Notes: generated by a model not told the origin, from the sequence alone. DNA of 64,000 nucleotides from Ponticoccus litoralis (GCF_039769985.1 NZ_JBDNCH010000002.1:1860001-1924000); one strand, 5' to 3'; positions 19,363-31,359 are shown, counted from the stretch's first letter. Translations and numbers: made by a program.

Positions 19363-22300
19363 GCGCGGCGGCGGGCCCGCATCTCGCGGCGCCGCGCCAT
19401 GGCATCGCTGCGCGACTGCGCGCGCTCGGGCGCTGCGGCAGGGGCCTGTGCGGGGTGCGGGGCAGGCAGGCCGTCGACCAGCTGCGAGACCCGCTCGGCA
19501 AGGTCCGAAAGCACCGGGAAGCGGAAGATGTCGGTGATCGACAGCTGCTTTGCGCCCAGCTCGTCGCGCAGGGCGCGATGCGCCTGCACCGCCAGCAGGG
19601 AATGCCCGCCGAGGTCGAAGAAACTGTCGCGCGGCCCGATTTCCGAAACGCCAAGCACAGAGGTCCAGATCCGCGCCACCGCCTGTTCGACGGATTTCGC
19701 GGGTTTGCCGGGCCGGGCCGGGGCGGCGGTGGCCGCCGCTTCGCGCCGGGGCGCCGGGGCCTCGACCCTGCGTGCGGCGGGGGCGGGCAGGGCCTTGCGG
19801 TCCACCTTCTTGTTCGGGGTCAGCGGAAAGGCGTCCAGCGCGACGAAGCGGGCGGGCACCATGATGGCCGGCAGGGTCTCGGAGAGGGTGGCGCGCAGCG
19901 TCGGTTCGTCCTGCATACCGCCTGTATAATAGCCGACCAGCCGCAGGTCGCCGGGCTGATCCTCGCGCGGGACCACCACGGCCTGGGTCACACCCGGCAC
20001 CGCCTCCAGCGCGGCCTCGATCTCGCCCAGTTCGATCCGGTGACCGCGCAGCTTGATCTGGCCGTCGACCCGCCCGACAAAGTCGATGCGGCCATCGGCG
20101 CGGCGGCGGACCAGATCGCCCGTCCCGTACATCCGCCCGGCGTGGAACGGGTTGTCGGTGAAGCGGTCCGCGGTCAGGTCGGGACGGTTCCAGTAGCCGC
20201 GGGTGACGCCCTCGCCGCCGATCCAAAGCTCGCCCTCCATGCCGACCCCGACCGGCTGGCGGTCGTCGTCCAGCACGTAAAGCCTTTGGTTCGCAAGCGG
20301 CTGGCCGATATTGACCACCGCCTCGCCGCCCGTGACCGGCTCGACCGAGGACCAGATCGTGGTTTCGGTCGGGCCGTACATATTGGTCAGGGTGGCGCCG
20401 GTCAGGCCCCGGAACTCGTCCACCAGCGCCCCGGGCAGGGGTTCGCCGCCGACGTATACATGTTGCACACCACGCAGGGCAAAGCGCGCCTCGTCGTTCA
20501 TGGCGATCATCCGCGCCATCGAGGGGGTGCATTGCAGATGGGTCACCCCGTGCCGCACGATCTGCGCGGCGATAGAGAAGTCATCCGCCGCAAGCTCTGG
20601 CGCGGCCTTCGCGGCCTTGACCACCTGCGCCAGCGGCTTCAGCCCCTCCAGCACCGTCTCGCGGTCGATGCCGTAGTCGATCAGGCAGGCGATTTCCGTC
20701 ACGCCGATGCGCTTCAGGTCGTCGGTCCGCGCCAGCGCATCCTCGACCGTGCCGAACAGCCCGCTGTCGGTGAAATAGCGTTCGAAGGCGAAGTCGAGGA
20801 TGGCGTCCAGTTCCTCGGGTTCCAGCCCGTCGAGTTGCAGGTCGAAGGCGTTCGACACCCCCTCGGGCCGCTTGAAGGCGGGAAAGGCCCAGGCGTATTG
20901 CTTGATCAGACCGGCGGCAGAGCGCAGGTAGTCCTTCATCGGCTCGCGGGCGATCTCGCGCGCGTGGTCGCGGCTGTCCGACAGGAAGGTGTGCAACATC
21001 AGCGTGACGCTGAAATTGGCCGGGTCGTGCCCCGCCTCGCGCAGGGCCTCGTGGTACAGCGCGATCTTGCCGCCGACCTCGTCGACGGACTGGCCCAGAA
21101 GGTGCGTCAGGACGTTGCAGCCGGCGCGCCCGGCCTCGCGCCATGTCTCGGGGTTGCCGGCGGTGGTGACCCAGACCGGCAGCTCCTTGGAGACGGGGCG
21201 CGGCTGCGTCACCACCTCGTGCAGCGTGCCGTCCTTGCGGGGAAAGGCCACCGCCTCGCCGCGCCACAGCTTTCGCACGGTCTCGATGCTTTCCATCATC
21301 GCGGGCTTGTTGGCGGGTGGCGTGTTCTCGGGGCGCAGGACGAAATCGTCCGGCTGCCAGCCGCTGGCGATGGCCATGCCTGCGCGCCCGTTCGTCAGGT
21401 TGTCGATCACCGCCCATTCCTCGGCGATCCGCGCCGGGTGGTGCAGGGGGGCCACGACGGAGCCGCCGCGCACGCCGATCCGCTTGGTCACACCCGCGAC
21501 GGCGGCGCCGGTGACAGAGGGGTTCGGATAGGGGCCGCCGAAGGCGTGAAAATGCCGCTCGGGCGTCCAGACGGCGACAAAGCCGTTTTCGTCGGCGAAT
21601 TGCGCGCCTTCCAGCAGCAGGCGGTACTTGTCGCGGCCCGTGCCATCGTCGTTGCCCCAATAATACAGGCTGTATTCAATCCCGGCGCCGCCGGTGGTCA
21701 TCGGCCCCTTCGAGATCAGCCCGCGATCCTCGTCGCCGGTCAGAACCACCGTCAGCCCGCGCGCGGTGGTCCAGAACAATTCCAGCACGGAAATGTCGAA
21801 GCTGAGAGAGGTCACCGCCAGCCATTTGCCCTGCGCGGGGATATGCGCGTCCATGCCGGTGTAGAAGTTCAGCACGTTGCGGTGTTCGATCATCACGCCC
21901 TTGGGCTTGCCGGTCGAGCCGCTTGTATAAATCAGGTATGCAAGGTTCTCCGGCCCGCTGAGAGGGGCGGGGTTGCTGTCCGGCGCGGTGGCAAGCCGCG
22001 GTTCCGCGTCCAGCACTAGAAGCGCGGCCTGATGCTCTGGCAGCTGCGGCGCCACGCCCGCCTGCGTGACGATCACCGGGGCGCCGCTGTCCTCGACGAA
22101 GTGCTTCAGCCGGTCGGCGGGGTAGCCCGGGTCCATCGGCAGGTAGGCGCCGCCCGCCTTGAGGATCGCCAGCGCGCCCACCATCAGGTCGACAGAGCGG
22201 CGGCAGCACAGGCCGACGACGATCTCGGCACCGACGCCCATCTCGCGCAGCAGGTGCGCGGCGCGGTTGGCGCGGGCGTTCAGGTCGGCGTAGGTCACGC

Positions 22301-23865
22301 GCTGGTCCTCGAAGATCAGCGCCACGGCGTCGGGGGTCCTGGCCACCTGCGCCTCGAAGGCCGCCTGCATGGTCAGCCCGCGATCGTGGCCAGTGTCGGT
22401 GGCGTTCCACAGGTCGAGGACCTGCGCCCGTTCCGCCTTGGGCAGGGGGGTGTCGGGCGCTGTGGCCCAAAGCTCCAGCCGGGCGGCCAGAAGCTCTGCC
22501 TGCGCCGGGTCGATGCGGGCGGTGTCGTAGGACAGGGCGCCGGTGCGCTGAAGCGTCAGCGCGGTGCCGGGCACATGGGCCGCCTCTGAGATACCAAGCG
22601 CCGGGGTCTCGGGCCAGTCGAGGTCGGGGTCGCGGGCGAAGAGATCGGCAAAGACCGGCCCGGCGCTGTCGGACAGGCCGCTTTCGCTGGCGCGGCGCGG
22701 CGTCCATGGCAGGCAGAGGCCGCTTTGCGCCGCGCGGCTGACGGCATCGTCGGCAAAGGCGAGGTCCGGCGCGGACTGGCCGGTGATCCGCCGCGCCCAA
22801 AGCGCGGTCAGCGCGTCGCGGTCGCAGCCCTCGGGCAGGTGCAGCGCGCGCGTCTCGATCCCGCTGCCCGTGCCGCGCAGGCCGGGCAGCATGGCCGCGT
22901 CGAAGGTGGCGAAGGCGCGCCGCAGCGTCGCATCGTGGCGGGCGATCGCGGCGATCTCGGCCACGGGCAGCAGCGGGCCGGTGGGCAGGACGTCCCCGAC
23001 CGAGGCGACCTGGGTGGCGCTGACCGGGGCGCCGCAGATCCGCGCCAGCGACAGCCGCAGCGCGCCGCCCCCGCAGGCGACGGTCAGCGCGGCCTCGGAG
23101 GTCTCCAGCACGGTGCCAGTGCGCGGCCTGGCTGGCGGTTTCCGTGGCGCCCGTGACCAGCCAGAGCCCGCCCGCCGTCCGCAGCTTCGCGCGCGCCAGC
23201 GGGTTCCAGTAGGGGCCGTGATCCAGCGCGCGCAGCAGCCGCGCCAGATCCGCCGCCGGGCGGGTGAGGTCCAGCACGCCCTGCTGCGCGGGCCGGTCGG
23301 TCAGGGCGTGATAGCTGCGCGCGGACAGGTCCTGCGGCACCCGGCGCGGCGTGCCTTCCAGCTGGTCCAGCAGCGCCGGGAAAGAGGCGATGGCCGCCTC
23401 GTAGGCCTTGGTGTTCAGGGTCAGCGCGGTGTCATTGGCGGCAATGTCGAAGGCGCGCGACACCAGGATATCGCCCTCGTCCACGCCGCCCTCGATCAGG
23501 TGCCAGGTGATGCCGTGCTGGGTCTCGCCCTCGATCAGCGCCCAGACCGGGGCGTTCAGCCCGGCGTGGCGCGGCAGCGGGCCGTCGTGGAAGTTCACCG
23601 CGCCCTTCGCGGGCAGGGCCAGCACGTCCCGGGGGATGATGGACAGGTTCGCGATCGACAGCAGCCAGTCGCAGGACAGGCCCGCAAGCCGCGCCCCAAG
23701 GTCGGCGCCCGGCGCCTCGACCCGCAGGCCCCGGGCCTGCGCCCAGCCCGCGACGTCGGTGTTGCGGGTGACAACCGCAGAGACCGCATTGCCCCGGGCC
23801 AGCAGCTGTTCCGCGCATTGTACCAGCAGGGACTGGTCGCCGATGAGGATCGAGGAAAATGCCAT
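19359..23865 (-). CDS. NRPS: formyltransferase - degenerate C - adenylation with inserted luciferase-like monooxygenase - carrier (frameshifted)
   Basis: After removing one base near 23120 this is one protein of about 1501 residues. Residues 1-275 are a formyltransferase with the catalytic Asn91 and His93 (VNFHDGPLPRHAG) and Asp132 (VDEGDILVS), as in methionyl-tRNA formyltransferase and NRPS F domains. Residues 290-495 look like the end of a condensation domain but lack HHxxxDG. The adenylation domain starts near 499 (A3 YTSGSTGKPKGV, A4 SFDISVLE, A5 NMYGPTETT, A7 YGTGDLVR, A10 NKKVDRKALP). Between A4 and A5 lies an inserted flavin-dependent luciferase-like monooxygenase of about 350 residues (SLYYWGNDDGTGRDKYRLLL onward). 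A carrier domain with DSFFDLGGHSL ends it, and no release domain is present. It likely loads, N-formylates and oxidises one amino acid for the PKS; the substrate is not predicted. Confidence 0.85.
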
Positions 23866-23877
23866 GTCGTTAATCCT

Positions 23878-24885
23878 TCAGAGCTTGCCCGCGGCCCGGC
23901 GCGTCGCCGCCCGGACCGCCTGCGGCTTTCCCGGCAGCGGCCGGAGCATTGCATGCATGTCATGTGCAATCATGTCGCGCAAAAAGCGCGGGGGGTCGGC
24001 GGGCGGTTTGCCCTGCACCAGCCTGCGCAGGCGCCAGAGCCCGCCGCCGGTGACATGGGCAAGGGTTGCCAGAATGGCGCCGCCCTTTCCGTAAGCCTTT
24101 GAAAAGTAATGCCAGCGGCTGTCCAGCCAGAAACCGGGGATGCGCGACCAGGTCTTCATGCCGGTCGAGACAGAGCCGATATGCGCCACCACGCTGTCGC
24201 GCAGGTAATGCGTTTCATAGCCCGCGGCCGCGGCCCGGCGGCACAGGTCGGTTTCCTCGAAATACAGAAAGAAGGTCTCGTCGAAGAGGCCGATGCGCTC
24301 CAGCATCTCGTGCCGCATCAGCATGGAGGCGCCGGCCAGCCAGTCGACCCGCTGCGTGGTCTCGGGGATCTCCAGCGGCACGCGGTGCCCGGCCAGCAGC
24401 CGCGAGATCGGGCCGAAGCGCGCGGCGCCTTCCAGTTCGGACCAGACCGAGGGGAAGCGGAAGGCGGTGACATGGGGCACGCCGTCCTCGCCTTCGATAT
24501 AGCTGCCTGCAATCCCGGCCTGCGGGTGGGTTTCGAGGTGATCGACCAGCAGGCGCAGGGCGTCGGGGCGCGGGAAAGCGTCTGAATTCAGGATGTATAC
24601 ATAGTCCGGCGCCTTGCCGTCCGACATGCCCGCGCGGATGCCGACGTTGTTGCCCGCGCCGAAGCCGCCGTTGTGGCCAGAGGCGATGACCCGCACCGGC
24701 CAGCCCTGCGCCGCGACATGGGCCTGCATCGCCTCGAACGACCCGTCGCCCGAGTCGTTGTCCACGATCACCAGCTCTGCGTTCAGCCCCTCCATCGCGC
24801 GCAGCGCCGAGGCTGCCGAGCGCAGGGTCATCTCGGCGGTGCGGAAGTTCAGGGATACAACAAGTATACGAGGCGCCGGGGTCAT
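23878..24885 (-). CDS. glycosyltransferase family 2 (rhamnosyltransferase-like), in the NRPS-PKS operon
   Basis: A 335-residue GT-A enzyme: ILVVSLNFRTAEMTLRSA at the start, VIVDNDSGDGSFEAM, the rhamnosyltransferase-like GHNGGFGAGNNVGI, the acidic DxD-like site YILNSDAFP, and the catalytic-base region FFLYFEETDLCRRA. ATG 24885 overlaps the PKS stop (ATGA), and its own stop is 12 bases before the NRPS start. Its position between the two synthetases in one operon suggests that it glycosylates the hybrid product, or that the product decorates a glycan. Confidence 0.87.
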   Translation of the reverse strand: MTPAPRILVVSLNFRTAEMTLRSAASALRAMEGLNAELVIVDNDSGDGSFEAMQAHVAAQGWPVRVIASGHNGGFGAGNNVGIRAGMSDGKAPDYVYILNSDAFPRPDALRLLVDHLETHPQAGIAGSYIEGEDGVPHVTAFRFPSVWSELEGAARFGPISRLLAGHRVPLEIPETTQRVDWLAGASMLMRHEMLERIGLFDETFFLYFEETDLCRRAAAAGYETHYLRDSVVAHIGSVSTGMKTWSRIPGFWLDSRWHYFSKAYGKGGAILATLAHVTGGGLWRLRRLVQGKPPADPPRFLRDMIAHDMHAMLRPLPGKPQAVRAATRRAAGKL

Positions 24886-27800
24886 TCCGCCGCCCTCCCC
24901 CGGAAAGGCACCACGTCGTCGCGCCCGCCCGAGAAGGCCTCGGCCTCTTCGATGGCGCGACCCATCAGGGCGGCCAGAACACGGACGTTCGGTTCGAGCA
25001 CCATGCTGTCGTGATCGCCCGGCACCTCGTGCACCTCGACCTGCGGGGCCACCAGCCCCCAGTCGTTGTCCTGCGTCACATAGGCCCGTTCGGAGCTGAC
25101 CAGACGCCCGCCGCCGACCGTCCACTTGCCCGTCAGCGGCGGGCGGTACAGCACCAGCCGACCGCTCCAGGGGGCGACGGTATAGGCGGCGATGGCGCGG
25201 TAGAAGGCGGCCTCGATCTCGGCGTTGTGGAAGCCGTGAACCGCGCCGGTGGGCTCTGCCCGGCGGCGTTTCGCGATTTCCCGGGCGACGCGGTTCTTCG
25301 CCCAGACAAAGGGATAAAGCGGCCCCCTGGCGCGGGCCTGCTGCCACTGGATCGCCAGCCGGTCGCCGCGCGTCAGCGGGCGGCGCTGCGGCAGCGGCGT
25401 GTCCAGCATCACCACCAGAGAGACCTCTTCGCCCGCCGCTTCAAGCTGGCGCGCCACCTCGTAGGCGGAAATGCCGCCGCCCGAGAAGCCGCCCAGCATG
25501 TAGGGCCCCTGCGCCTGCACCTGCCGGATTTCGGCGATGTAGTCGCGGGCGGCCTCTTCGATGGTCTCGTGCGGCGCCTCGCCGCCGTAAAGACCGCGCG
25601 CCTGCACCCCGTAGAAGGGCCGGTCGGCGCCCAGAAGATGCGCGAGATGGCGCAGGTTCAGCACGTTGCCGAACATGCCCGCGATCAGGAAGAAGGGCTG
25701 CCGCGCGCCGCCGTCGCCGTCATGCATCGGCACAAGGTGGGTAAAGCGGCGCTCGGGCGCCTTCGGGGCCTCTCCGGGCTGGTCCAGCGGCCCGGTCTGC
25801 GCCTCGATCAGCGCGGCACAGGCGCGGATCGTCGGCGCCTCGAACAGGATGGAGATCGGGAAATCGACGTTGAAGGCCTTCTTGACCATGGCGAAGAGGC
25901 GCACGGCGATCAGAGAGTGGCCGCCAAGGTCGAAAAAGCTGTCCTCGGCGCCGACGTTCGAGACGCCCAGAAGCTCTTGCCAGAAACCGGCTAGCCGGGT
26001 CTCGATCTCGCCCTCGGGGGCGACGAAGTCGCTGTCGAGCTGCGGGCGGTCGAAGGTCTGCACCGGGCCGCGTTCGGCGCTGGTGGCCCCGGCCTGCTGC
26101 GTCAGCGCGTCCAGATCCATCGAAGAGACGACGACCTGCGGCAGGCCAAGGGCAAGGGCGCGGGCAAAGGCCTCTGGCCCTTCCTCCGGGCGGATGCCCT
26201 GGCTGAGGTTGTGGGCCAGACGCTCTTCGGCGGGCGACAGCGGCTGCGTGGCGTCGCTGCCGTCGACCTCGACCTCGGCCGCTGTCAGGGCCGGGGTGGC
26301 GCGCAGGATGTCGGTGCTGGCCAGCTTGCGGATGGTGAAACCCTTGACCTCGACCAGCACGGTGCCGTCCGGCGCACAGAGCGTGACGTCGAAGCTGGCG
26401 GTTTCCGCATCGGCGCGGTTGCGGGCGGCGTTGCGGACCCAGGACACGATGCTGTCGCCCAGCGGCGCATGCACCCGGACCGAGGCATAACGCACCGGCG
26501 CCCAGAGATGCGTGGGCTGCCAGCCGTCGATCAGCTCCATCGCCCAGCCGGTCGCGATGTCCAGAAGCGCGGGGTGCAACAGGCAGTTATCCCCGGCGGC
26601 CTCGGCGGGCAGCGACAGGTCGGCGATCCCCTCGCCCTTGCCAAGGGCGGTGCGGTCCAGCACGCGCCAGCGCGGCCCGAAGTCCAGCAGCACCTCTTGC
26701 GCGGCACTCAGCTTGGCGCCGTTGCCCTCGACACGGGCGTTGCAGCGGGCGCGGATCTCGGACAGGTCCAGCGGCGCCGGGCGGTGGATCGGCAGCAGCG
26801 ACAGCGAAGCCTCGGCAATGGGCGCGCGGCCCTTGCGACCGTTCAGCGTGGCATCGGCCAGCACCTCGAAGCGATAGCCCGAGTCGCTTCGCACCAGCCG
26901 CGTGCGCATCTGGCGGGCGCCGCCCTCGGCCACCCGCAGGGGGCGCAGGAAGGCAAGGTCGCGGATCTCGAAGGGGCCGTCCTCGTGGTGGGCGCTCAGC
27001 GCATGGGCGGCCAGCGTCAGGTAGCCGGTGCCGGGCAGCAGGGCGTCGCCGTCGCGGGTGCGGTGTTCGTCGATGATCCAGTCGTCCTGCCCCAGCGTGC
27101 TGTCGAAGACCCGGTTGCCGTGATTGTCGAAGCTGGCGGTGTCCAGCAGCGGCAGCGCCACCTCCTGCACCGGCGCCGGGGCGATGTCGCCGGTGCGCGC
27201 GGCCACGGCCTCGGCGGCCATGCCGACCTCGGCCCAGATGCCCCAGTTGATCGCGGTGACGCGGGTCCTGCCCTGCCGCCCCTGCGCATAGGCGTTCAGG
27301 AACTCGTTCGCGGCGACGTAGTCGACCTGCCCCACCGGCGCGGTGACGGTGGAGGAAGAGGCGAACAGTGCCATCCAGTCCAGATCGCCGTCGGGGAAGA
27401 CCTCTTCCAGGACCAGCGTGCCGTGGATCTTGGGGGTAAAGACATCCTCGATGCTGGCGGGGGTCTTGGCCAGCAGCGGCGCGTCGTCGATGATCCCGGC
27501 GCCGTGGATGACCCCGGTGATGCGGCCAAAGCGCGCCTCGGCCTCGGCCCGCGCGGCCTGCATCTGGCCGGTGTTGCAGACATCGGCGGCCGTGGTCAGG
27601 ACCTCGGCGCCCTCGGCCTCCAGCGCCTCGACGGCGCGGATGCGGCGGGCGGTGCGGTCCTGCGGGGCATGGCGGGCGAGGTAGTCGGCCCAGTCGGCGC
27701 GATCGGGCAGGGCCCTGCGCGCCAGCAGGACAAGGTTCGTGCCGCGCCGCGCCATGGCCCGCGCCAGCGTCAGCCCGACGCCGCCAAAGCCGCCGGTCAG

Positions 27801-30800
27801 CAGGACGGTGCCGCCTTCGGGCAGCTCGGCGGCCTCGGGCAGGGCGCGCGGCTTCATCGCGCATTCGAAGCGGCGGTCGCCGCGCAGCGCCGCGATCCGG
27901 TTGCCGGGTTCGGACAGCAGCTCTTCGAGCACCCGGCCGGCCAGCGCATCCATGGCCTGCGCCTGCGCGGCACGCGCCCCGGCGGCCCCGAGGAACGAGG
28001 GTTCCGCCGTGACCGGCAGGGTCAGGTCCAGCGTGCCGACCGTCACGCCCGGCAGCTCGCGCGGGATCACCCGCGCCGGTCCCGCCAGCGTTGCCTTGGA
28101 CGGGTAGGGCAGCGCCTCGTCCCGTAGCCGGGCCGCACCGTTGGTGACCACCGAGATGTGCAGCGGTCGCGGAATGCTCTCCGCCTCCAGCGCCTGCGCA
28201 AGGAACAGCAGCGCGTAAAAGCCCTGCTCCTGCACCCGGTGCAGGAAGGAGGACCCGGGCCGGTGGCCCTCGTCCGCGGTCAGCAGCCAGAGATGCGCGA
28301 TCCGGGTGGGGACAAGGCCGCGCTGAGACAGGTCCTGCATCAGCAGGTCATAGCCCTCGCGCCCGCGTTCCGGCGCCAGCAGGTAGGAATGCTCTGCCGT
28401 CCGGGCAAAGGCATCGCCTGCCCGGACGTCGATCACCGCCTGCCCGGCGCCGCGCAGGCGTTCGACCAGCCGGGTGCCGATCCCGGCGTCGTCCAGGAAG
28501 ACCAGCCAGACCTGCGGCGCGGCCTCCTCCAGCCCGTCGACCACATCGACCTCGACCGGCGCGCCGCGCGGTCGCCAGACCGGCGCCCAGCCCCAGCCTC
28601 CGATCTCGTCGCTGCGCATCAGGTATTGCGGCGCCGCCTCGGTCGCCGCCTCGCCGGGGGCAATGAAATAGGGGCTGCGCTGGAAGGCATAGGTCGGCAG
28701 CGGCACGCGGTGGCGCGGCGCCTCGCCCCAGACCTGCCCCCAGTCGATGTCCACGCCCAGGGCCCAGAGCCGGCCCAGCACCTCGAACATATGAACGTCG
28801 TCGGCCACCGCCTCATCGGGGTGGCGCAGCGACGACAGCACCGCATTGGCGTTGGTCTGGCCATGCTGGCGCGCCAGCGAGGTCAGCGCCTTGCCCGGCC
28901 CGACCTCCAGAAAGACGCGGTTCTCCCCGGCCAGAGCGCCCAGGCAATCGGCGAACAGGACCGTGCCGCGCAGGTGATCGACCCAGTAGTCGGGGCTCTG
29001 CGCCTCTTCCGCCGTCATCGCGCGCCCGTGCAGGTTCGAGGTCAGCGGGATCTGCGGCGCATGCAGCGGGATCGCGCGCAGGTAGGCGCGGAAGCGCTCG
29101 AGGATCGGCGCCAGCATCCGGCTGTGCGCGGCGATGTCGATGCCGATGCGGCGGCACTCCACCTCCTGCACCCTCAGCCGTTCCTCCAGCGCGTCCAGGT
29201 CCGCCTGCGGGCCGGAGGCCACCGACAACCCCGGCGCGTTCACGGCGCCAAGGTCCAGCGCCTCGCCCAGAAGCGACCGCAGCTCCTCTGCGGGCAGGGC
29301 AACCGACAGCATCCCGCCCTCCGGCACCTCGTCGAAGAGCGCGCCGCGCAGGTGCACCAGCCCGATGCAATCCTCGAAGCTCATCACGCCCGCGATGCAG
29401 GCGGCGGTGTTCTCGCCCATGGAATGCCCGGTCAGGGCCACAGGCTCCAGACCCCAGCTCATCCACAGCCGGGCCAGGGCGACCTCGGTGATCATGATCA
29501 GCGGCAGTTGCAGCGAGGGCTTCAGCAGCGCCTTGTCCGCCGCCGCCTCATCCCCGCGCTCGGGCAGCCAAAGCGCCCGGACCCCCGGCTTCTTCTTGGT
29601 CAAAATACCTTCAGCGCCATCGCCGCCGGATGCCCCGGTCAGCGTTTCGAGATGCGCCAGCCCCCGGTCCATCCACTCGGCGAAGACCGGCTCTGTCTCG
29701 TAAAGGTCGCGCGCCATGCCGGCGTATTGCGCGCCGCCGCCGGGGAACATGAAGACCACCTCGGGCCGGTCCAGCGCGCTATGGTCGTGCATCCGGCGCG
29801 GCTCGGCGCCCTCCAGCAGGCGGGCGGCCTGCTCAGGCGTTTCGGCCACCACGATGCGGCGTTTCTCGAAGGCGCGGCGGCCCTCTTTCAGCGTCCAGGC
29901 CACATCCGCAAGCGATTGCCCCGGATGGGCGCGCAGATGCGCGGCCAGCCGCGCCGCATTGGCATCCAGCGCCGCCTTGGACCGCCCCGAGACGGTGAGG
30001 ATCTGGAACGGCCAGTCGCTTTCGGCGGGCGCGTCGCGCTCGGGTGCCTCTTCCAGCACCACATGCGCATTGGTGCCGCCGACCCCCAGCGAGTTCACCC
30101 CGGCGCGGCGCGGATGGGCGCCGCGCTTCCAGGCGGTCAGCCGGTCGTTGACGCGAAAGGGCGAGGTCTCGAAGTCGATGGCGGGGTTCGGCGCCTCAAA
30201 GCCCAGCGAGGGCGGCATCTGGCGGTGGTGCAGCGCGAGGCTGGCCTTGATCAGAGAGGCCACGCCCGCCGCCGTATCCAGATGGCCGATATTGGTCTTG
30301 ACGGAACCGATGCGGCAGTGACCCAGGGCGTCCGAGGTCTCGGCAAAGGCCTGCGTCAGCGCCGCCACCTCGATGGGGTCGCCAAGGTAGGTGCCGGTGC
30401 CGTGGCACTCGACGTAATCGACGGTATCCGCCGTCACCCCCGCCATGCTCTGCGCCTCGGCCACCGCATCCGCCTGCCCCTCGACCGAGGGCGCGAGGTA
30501 GCCCGCCTTCTGCGCGCCGTCGTTGTTCACGGCGCTGCCCTTGATGACCGCCCAGATGTGGTCGCCGTCGGCCACCGCATCCGCCAGCCGCCGCAGCACC
30601 ACGACCCCCGCGCCGGATCCGAAGACGGTGCCCTGCGCGCGGTGGTCGAAGGCGTGGCAGGCGCCGTCGGGCGAGAGGATCTCGTTTTCCTTGTAGAGAT
30701 AGCCGCGCCCCTGCGGCAGCTCGATGGTCACGCCGCCCGCGATGGCCATGTCGCATTCGCCGTTCAGCAGCGCCTGCGCGGCGTAATGCGTCGCCACCAG

Positions 30801-31359
30801 CGAGGTCGAGCAGGCCGTCTGCAGGTTGATCGACGGCCCGTGCAGGTTCAGCACATGGCTCAGCCGCGTGGTCATGAAGTCCTTGTCGTTGCCGGTGTGG
30901 CGCAGCAGGAACATGCCGGTGTTCTCGACCAGATCCGGGTTCGAGCAGACGTTGAAGTAGAAATACGACCCCATCCCGCAGCCCGCGAAGACGCCGACCT
31001 GACCGGGGAAATTCTCGGGCACATGGCCCGCCGTCTCCAGCGCCTCCCAGGCGGTTTCCGAGGAATTGCCGGTGCTGGGGGTCCATGATCGCCGCCTCCT
31101 TGGGCGAGAACCCGAAGAAGTCGGCATCGAACATCTCGAACCCGTCGAGGGGGGCGGCGAAGGGCACGTAATCGCGGTGGCGCATCAGGCCGGGGTCTTC
31201 GCCGGCCTCGCGCAGCTCGGCCTCTGTCAGCCTGCGGATCGAGGAGACGCCGTCACGCAGGTTCCGCCAGTAGGCGCCGATGTCTTCGGCCCCCGGCAGA
31301 TGCGCCGCCATACCGACGATGGCGATGTCGTTCTCGCCGATATCCGCTGCGTCTGTCAT
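24882..31359 (-). CDS. type I polyketide synthase KS-AT-KR-DH-ACP-TE (frameshifted)
   Basis: After removing one base near 31058 the protein has about 2158 residues. KS: active Cys near residue 182 (TACSTSLVATHYA), His in ECHGTGTYLGDP and KTNIGHLDTAAG. AT: Ser near 643 in TGHSMGENTAA. KR near 1186: LLTGGFGGVGLTLARAMARR with Ser/Tyr in FASSSTVTAPVGQVDYVAAN. DH near 1430: DEHRTRDGDALLPGTG. ACP near 1811: DSFFDLGGHSLIAV. TE near 1957: GGFSGGGISAYE, with His in GDHDSMV. There is no enoyl reductase. KR lies before DH, the reverse of the usual order. One extension with reduction and dehydration, then release, is expected. Between KS and AT a copy of the dispersed intergenic repeat is translated in frame (GILTKKKPG). 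The start ATG 31359 follows GGTAGGGG. Confidence 0.87.
29589..29611 (-). repeat. dispersed repeat, copy 2, inside the PKS coding sequence
   Basis: On the minus strand the core AAGGTATTTTGACCAAGAAG then AAG CCG GGG matches the intergenic repeats closely. It is in frame and encodes GILTKKKPG within the KS-AT linker. It is the only copy seen inside a gene. Confidence 0.85.

Noticed and set aside
19359..23865. Siderophore assignment for the NRPS product (formyl plus hydroxylation could give a formyl-hydroxamate)
   Set aside because: No N-hydroxylase of the ornithine type, no transporter and no receptor are nearby; the inserted monooxygenase is of the luciferase type, whose reaction here is unknown.
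28158..31088. 976-codon plus-strand frame opposite the PKS
   Set aside because: GC-rich shadow of the PKS; the minus strand has all KS, AT and KR motifs.
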